A stretch of 64,000 nucleotides of DNA from Pyrocephalus nanus (Eukaryota; Chordata; Aves; Passeriformes; Tyrannidae), in NCBI GenBank assembly GCA_038380795.1, contig CM076260.1, positions 4,687,533 through 4,751,532 of the forward strand, read 5' to 3'. The translations under genes and the position numbers were made by a program. How positions within the stretch are numbered: position 1 is the first letter of the stretch; the number at the start of each line of letters is the position of its first letter. The notes under the pieces were generated by a model. The model had not been told where the DNA came from. It ran no database searches and worked only from the letters and a program-made list of their open reading frames with translations. Positions 60,546 to 64,000 of this stretch are shown here, one piece after another.

Positions 60546-61589
60546 TTCTCTTATTCTTAGCCTTTATTTCTTTAAACTTTTTTGCTTTACAAGCAATAGA
60601 GTGTGAATTCAACTATCATGTATGTTCAGAGGCTCCTGAAGGGGCTACTTGCACTTTGAATCCAGTCAGGTAAGAGAAGTAAAGTGATTTGTTTGCTTAT
60701 GCTACGCCTCCAGCAAAGAAACAAGAGGCAAGGGAACAAGAGGAATGGGAGATGTATAGAAATGTGTCTCCCTACTTCCCTTAATTTCGGGACAGAGGAG
60801 TAGAATAATAAATAGGGGAGAAGAAGGGAAGCTTTATGGAAATGTGCAAGGACTATAAACAGATGCTGTTGCAGCTCCAGAAAAATAAGCAAAAAGCCAT
60901 GGCAGCTGTTCCTGATCCAAATCTGCTACCACACTGTTCTGAGGGCAAAGAGCCTCCTGTGACAAACTGGTAGGTGGAATTTGAAGGCCTGAGTCAACAA
61001 AAACCTTAACTTCTCTGCTCTTTATGTCATTATGTGGGGAAGATGCCCTCAGAAGAGCATTGCAAATGCTAAATGCCTCCTTCAGCTCTTGTTGTGCAGC
61101 CCAGCCACACATCTACCACAGACTGTGGTCAATTTTACCCAATAAAACTACCTTTGTGCCACTCCCATGCATGGGTTCTACCAGGTAACTCTGCTGTTCA
61201 CAGTCCCTGTTTAGATTCTCACCTGCTACGTGTGCTGTGGTGTCAACTGAGCCCAGCATTAAAGCCTGTGCTGGTGCCCACGCTGACACATTGAGGGTCA
61301 TGGGGATCTTGCTGCCACACAAACATCATCTATTATACATCTGAGAAACTGCTGAAGCCCAGTGTCAGAAGTCCCAGCAACATGTGAGCCTGTGAAGTGG
61401 CAAAGCCGTGAGCTCCGTGACAGCTTCATGCCCAAGGCTAGCAAGGCTGGACGTGGCAGGAAGGGAAGACCCCAATTCCCTGCAATGTCTGGGGAATTGG
61501 CTAAATGGGCCTAATGGGCCTTTTCCACTGCTGGTGTCTGTGGACTACATTGTGCCCTAGGGCTGAGTCCTGAGTCAGGGGTGGCATGT
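60546..61589. other. unique non-coding sequence
   Basis: No recognised gene or repeat. Short frames on both strands are unsupported as coding. Confidence 0.45.
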
Positions 61590-61594
61590 CATTA

Positions 61595-61715
61595 TCCTTC
61601 TCTGGGATCAGCCCGAGGAAGGGACTGTGGCACAGAGAGTTATGATCCTTTCCCTGTATCCCGTTAGCTACAGGGCAGGAGGCAGTAACTCATAATGACC
61701 TGAAAGCAGGAGATT
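61595..61715 (-). mobile_element. MIR: probable MIR-type SINE remnant
   Basis: The plus strand reads 'gaagggactgtggcacagagagttatgatcctttccctg', then 'agctacagggcaggaggcagtaactcataatgacctgaaagcagg'. This closely tracks the reverse complement of MIR ('gaaactgaggcacagagagttaagtaacttgccca ... agctacagagcaggaggcagaactc'). Confidence 0.55.
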
Positions 61716-62021
61716 TTACTGATCTGGCAGCTCTTCGCCCATGGTTTGCCCATTTCTGTACCGCCTCTTTCTTCCTCCCAACTTCCCTTCTCCCTCTTTC
61801 TTCCTCTTTCACACCTTGAGGAAAACATGGCCCTTGGATGGTGCTCGTACTAAACACTGAACCCAAATCCCATCTGCCCCAAGTGTTTTCTCTGCTTGAA
61901 GTCAGTAGAGTACAAACTCTTACGTTGAGCATGTGAGGTTATGTAGAAGATATAGTGGTTCTGAGGACACTTGGCAGGTGGACAGTCCTGGATAGCCAGG
62001 GAAGGTCCATTTTTAGCACAG

Positions 62022-62268
62022 CATGGAGAGGTTTAGGGTGGATATTAGGAAAAAGTTCTTCAATGAGGAGAGGGTTGGGTTCTGGAGCAGACTCTTCAGA
62101 GAAGTCACAGCACCAAGCCTGACAGAGTTCAGGAGGCATTTGAACAAGGCCCTCAGATACATGGGGGAATTCTTGGAGTTGTCTTGTGCAGGGCAAGGAG
62201 TTAGCCTGCATGATCCTTGTGATCCCTTCCAATTCAGGATATTATGTGAGTCTGATTCCGTGACTCTG
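62022..62268 (+). mobile_element. CR1: CR1 LINE 3' end
   Basis: Forward copy: 'ggagaggtttagggtggatattagg', 'ctcttcagagaagtcacagcaccaagcctgacagagttcaggaggcatttg', 'gggggaattcttggagttg' and 'gatccttgtgatcccttccaattcaggatattatgtgag'. Same subfamily as 2911, 39845 and 41287. The open frame across it (62023-62400) is repeat sequence. Confidence 0.94.
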
Positions 62269-62790
62269 TGGCTGTGTCAGGGACTTTGTATGTGCAGAAC
62301 CCTTTGTACGTGCAGAACTCTTAAACCCACAGAGGAGTATGTGTGTTCTTCAAATGGCACTCCCAGACTCAGAAACCAAACACAGTCTGCCAGCTTCTGA
62401 TCTTCATAGCTCCAGCAGTGAGCTGAAAAAGCCTTCATTTTGTGTCCAAGATGGAACTAAAATATCACACTGTGGTTTGACGACTAGTTCTTCAATCCTT
62501 CCCCCACAAAGAGTCACACCTTTCAAGAGGTAAAGTGTCATCTGGAATGGCACAGCTGAGTTCCACCTGTATGAGCACATGCTGTCCATGGGGACACATC
62601 TCTTCACTGGAAGAACATGAATTGCAGATGGTCAATCATTTTAACAGCTGGAGGAGATAAGTAAAAATACCACTAAATCACAGTCTCTTTCTATTCATCA
62701 CTGGGTATCTTTCCTAGAGTCAAAAGGATGGAAGAAAGTTACTATCAGTTTATATTTTCTCATAGGAACCAAGTAACCTAGGTACTAAGT
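62269..62790. other. unique non-coding sequence
   Basis: No recognised gene. Short local duplications occur near 62283-62315 ('tttgtatgtgcagaaccctttgtacgtgcagaac'). Confidence 0.5.
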
Positions 62791-62826
62791 GTAAATATAT
62801 ATATTTTATATTTATATATATATACC
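62791..62826. repeat. (TA)n-rich microsatellite
   Basis: AAATATATATATTTTATATT continuing into TATATATATATACC. Self-complementary AT-rich tract. Confidence 0.9.
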
Positions 62827-63872
62827 TGATACATTTATCTATTTTATGTAAAAGTCATAGTGTTGTCTGTGTGAGCAGAATCTTTAAAGCAGTTGTCGCC
62901 AATATTTTGAAAGTACACACAGGGCAGCAGAGGCCCAGGAGCTGCAAGCTGGCATTTGTTGAGAAGGCTGACAAAACTGAAAAAATGAAAAAAAAAGGAA
63001 GGAAGATTAATAGGCATACAGGTAAAGATATACAAGAATAAATGCTCATGTAATTAGATTCACCCTGATGGGACTGATGGATTTGGGAAAGGACATCAGG
63101 TGGTGTTCCTTGGATTTCAATGCACTAGTGTTTCTTTCCTTTCCCTGTTTAAGGCAGTGAACAAGGTGTTAAGATGGCAGAAAGGCTTTTAACATCAAAC
63201 ACTGTCTCCAAATCCCCCCTTCAGTGGCAATAATAAACTGTGGTTTTACAAATGTAGTCACTAAAGCAAAAGGTTCTAACTAGTTACGGTAAAAAAAGCC
63301 CAGTAGGTACAATTCTGGGTGTATTCTCACGTGCTGCTTTGAAAATAATTGTTCTTAACCCAACTGATTAAAATTTCCAGTGTAGTGTGACCCAGGGAGC
63401 TGGTAGTGCACAGTTGTGGAAGAGGAACAGGATAATCTTGATGTTAATCCCTGATCTTTGGCCTTTTTTCCCCAAAAAGATGAAGATTTCCCCTCCTAGG
63501 TTATTTGGGTTAAAAATTTCTCACCCTGAATTTAACCCTGGTAATGGAAGTCAGAATCACCACAATTAAGTGTTTAATCTTGCCTCTGCCCTCTTAGACT
63601 CAGGCTTTATCCATTTTATCACTGTATTGATTAAACAAAGTATGGCAACCAATTATTTTCTCTTCTGCCTTACATAGGTTTTCTCTATTGTACTAATCTT
63701 TTCTGTTCCCTCTCTCTTTCTTCCTATTTCAAAACTTTTAAATGAACCTGAAATAAATCTCAATTACTTAATAAAGAACAACTATTTAAGTTGTATGAAT
63801 AAACTAGATAAAATCACTAAGGTGGGATGAGCAAGAATAAAAATAATAAAAGAAGGGTGAAAGCATTATTTA
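62827..63872. other. unique non-coding sequence
   Basis: No recognised gene or interspersed repeat. Confidence 0.45.
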
Positions 63873-64000
63873 GGACAAGAGGAAACAGCCTCCAGCTGTA
63901 CCAGGGTACAGATTGGATATTAAGGAAAATTTCTTCACCAAAATGTTTGCCCAGCACTGGCACAAGCTGCCCAGGCCAGTGCTAAAGTCACCATCCCTGG
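63873..64000 (+). mobile_element. CR1: CR1 LINE, runs off the window end
   Basis: Forward copy: 'acaagaggaaacagcctccagctgtaccagggtacagattggatattaagg', 'aaatttcttcaccaaaatg' and 'agctgcccaggccagtgctaaagtcaccatccctgg'. It is cut by the window edge, so the 3' end is outside. 'ggtggagtcacc' subfamily. Confidence 0.93.

Noticed and set aside
62023..62400. 125-codon open frame, plus strand
   Set aside because: The first 80 codons are CR1 3' UTR sequence translated; not a gene.
1..64000. Endogenous retrovirus or LTR pair
   Set aside because: No paired long direct repeats, primer-binding site, polypurine tract or retroviral gene text was seen; the only reverse-transcriptase sequence is of CR1 type.
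1..64000. CRISPR array, tRNA, rRNA or known microRNA hairpin
   Set aside because: No regularly spaced repeats, no intact tRNA boxes outside the MIR SINE, and no familiar mature microRNA sequence was found by eye.

Overview
The window reads as nuclear DNA of a bird. The main evidence is at least 26 pieces of the CR1 non-LTR retrotransposon, nearly all short 5'-truncated 3' ends, on both strands and in the subfamily variety typical of avian genomes. The rest is AT-rich, CpG-poor, mostly unique sequence with scattered mononucleotide tracts, plus a few old tRNA-derived SINE (MIR-type) remnants. No bacterial-style gene organisation, rRNA, tRNA, CRISPR array or intact viral gene is visible. The species cannot be named from this stretch.

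No protein-coding gene can be supported. The open frames are short (longest 183 codons), lack recognisable domains and often overlap CR1 copies or low-complexity tracts. The window is therefore best read as an intergenic desert or a piece of a very large intron. One splice-acceptor-like site followed by a 42-codon open stretch (42874-43002) is the only exon candidate recorded, at low confidence.

Layout: 1-11 kb is mostly unique sequence with CR1 pieces near 1.5, 2.9, 6.0 and 8.7 kb and a 24-base G run at 5730. At 11.1-16 kb there is a well-preserved MIR SINE, three CR1 copies and two sites sharing a 15-base word from what may be another ancient repeat. 16-28 kb is almost free of young repeats. 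28-34 kb holds four CR1 copies. Around 35.3-36.0 kb is a CpG-containing unique island with a striking pair of inverted arms of about 100 bases. 39.8-45.9 kb is a CR1 cluster, including two head-to-tail copies. 49.4-50.5 kb is the longest CR1, retaining decayed reverse-transcriptase sequence. 51.2-52.2 kb is a second CpG-containing unique island. 53-64 kb holds further CR1 pieces and two probable MIR remnants.

Nothing here looks like a new multi-gene system. The best lead is the foldback element at 35616-35990, which resembles an ancient palindromic transposon possibly kept as a regulatory element. Next are the second island and the layered CR1 subfamilies.
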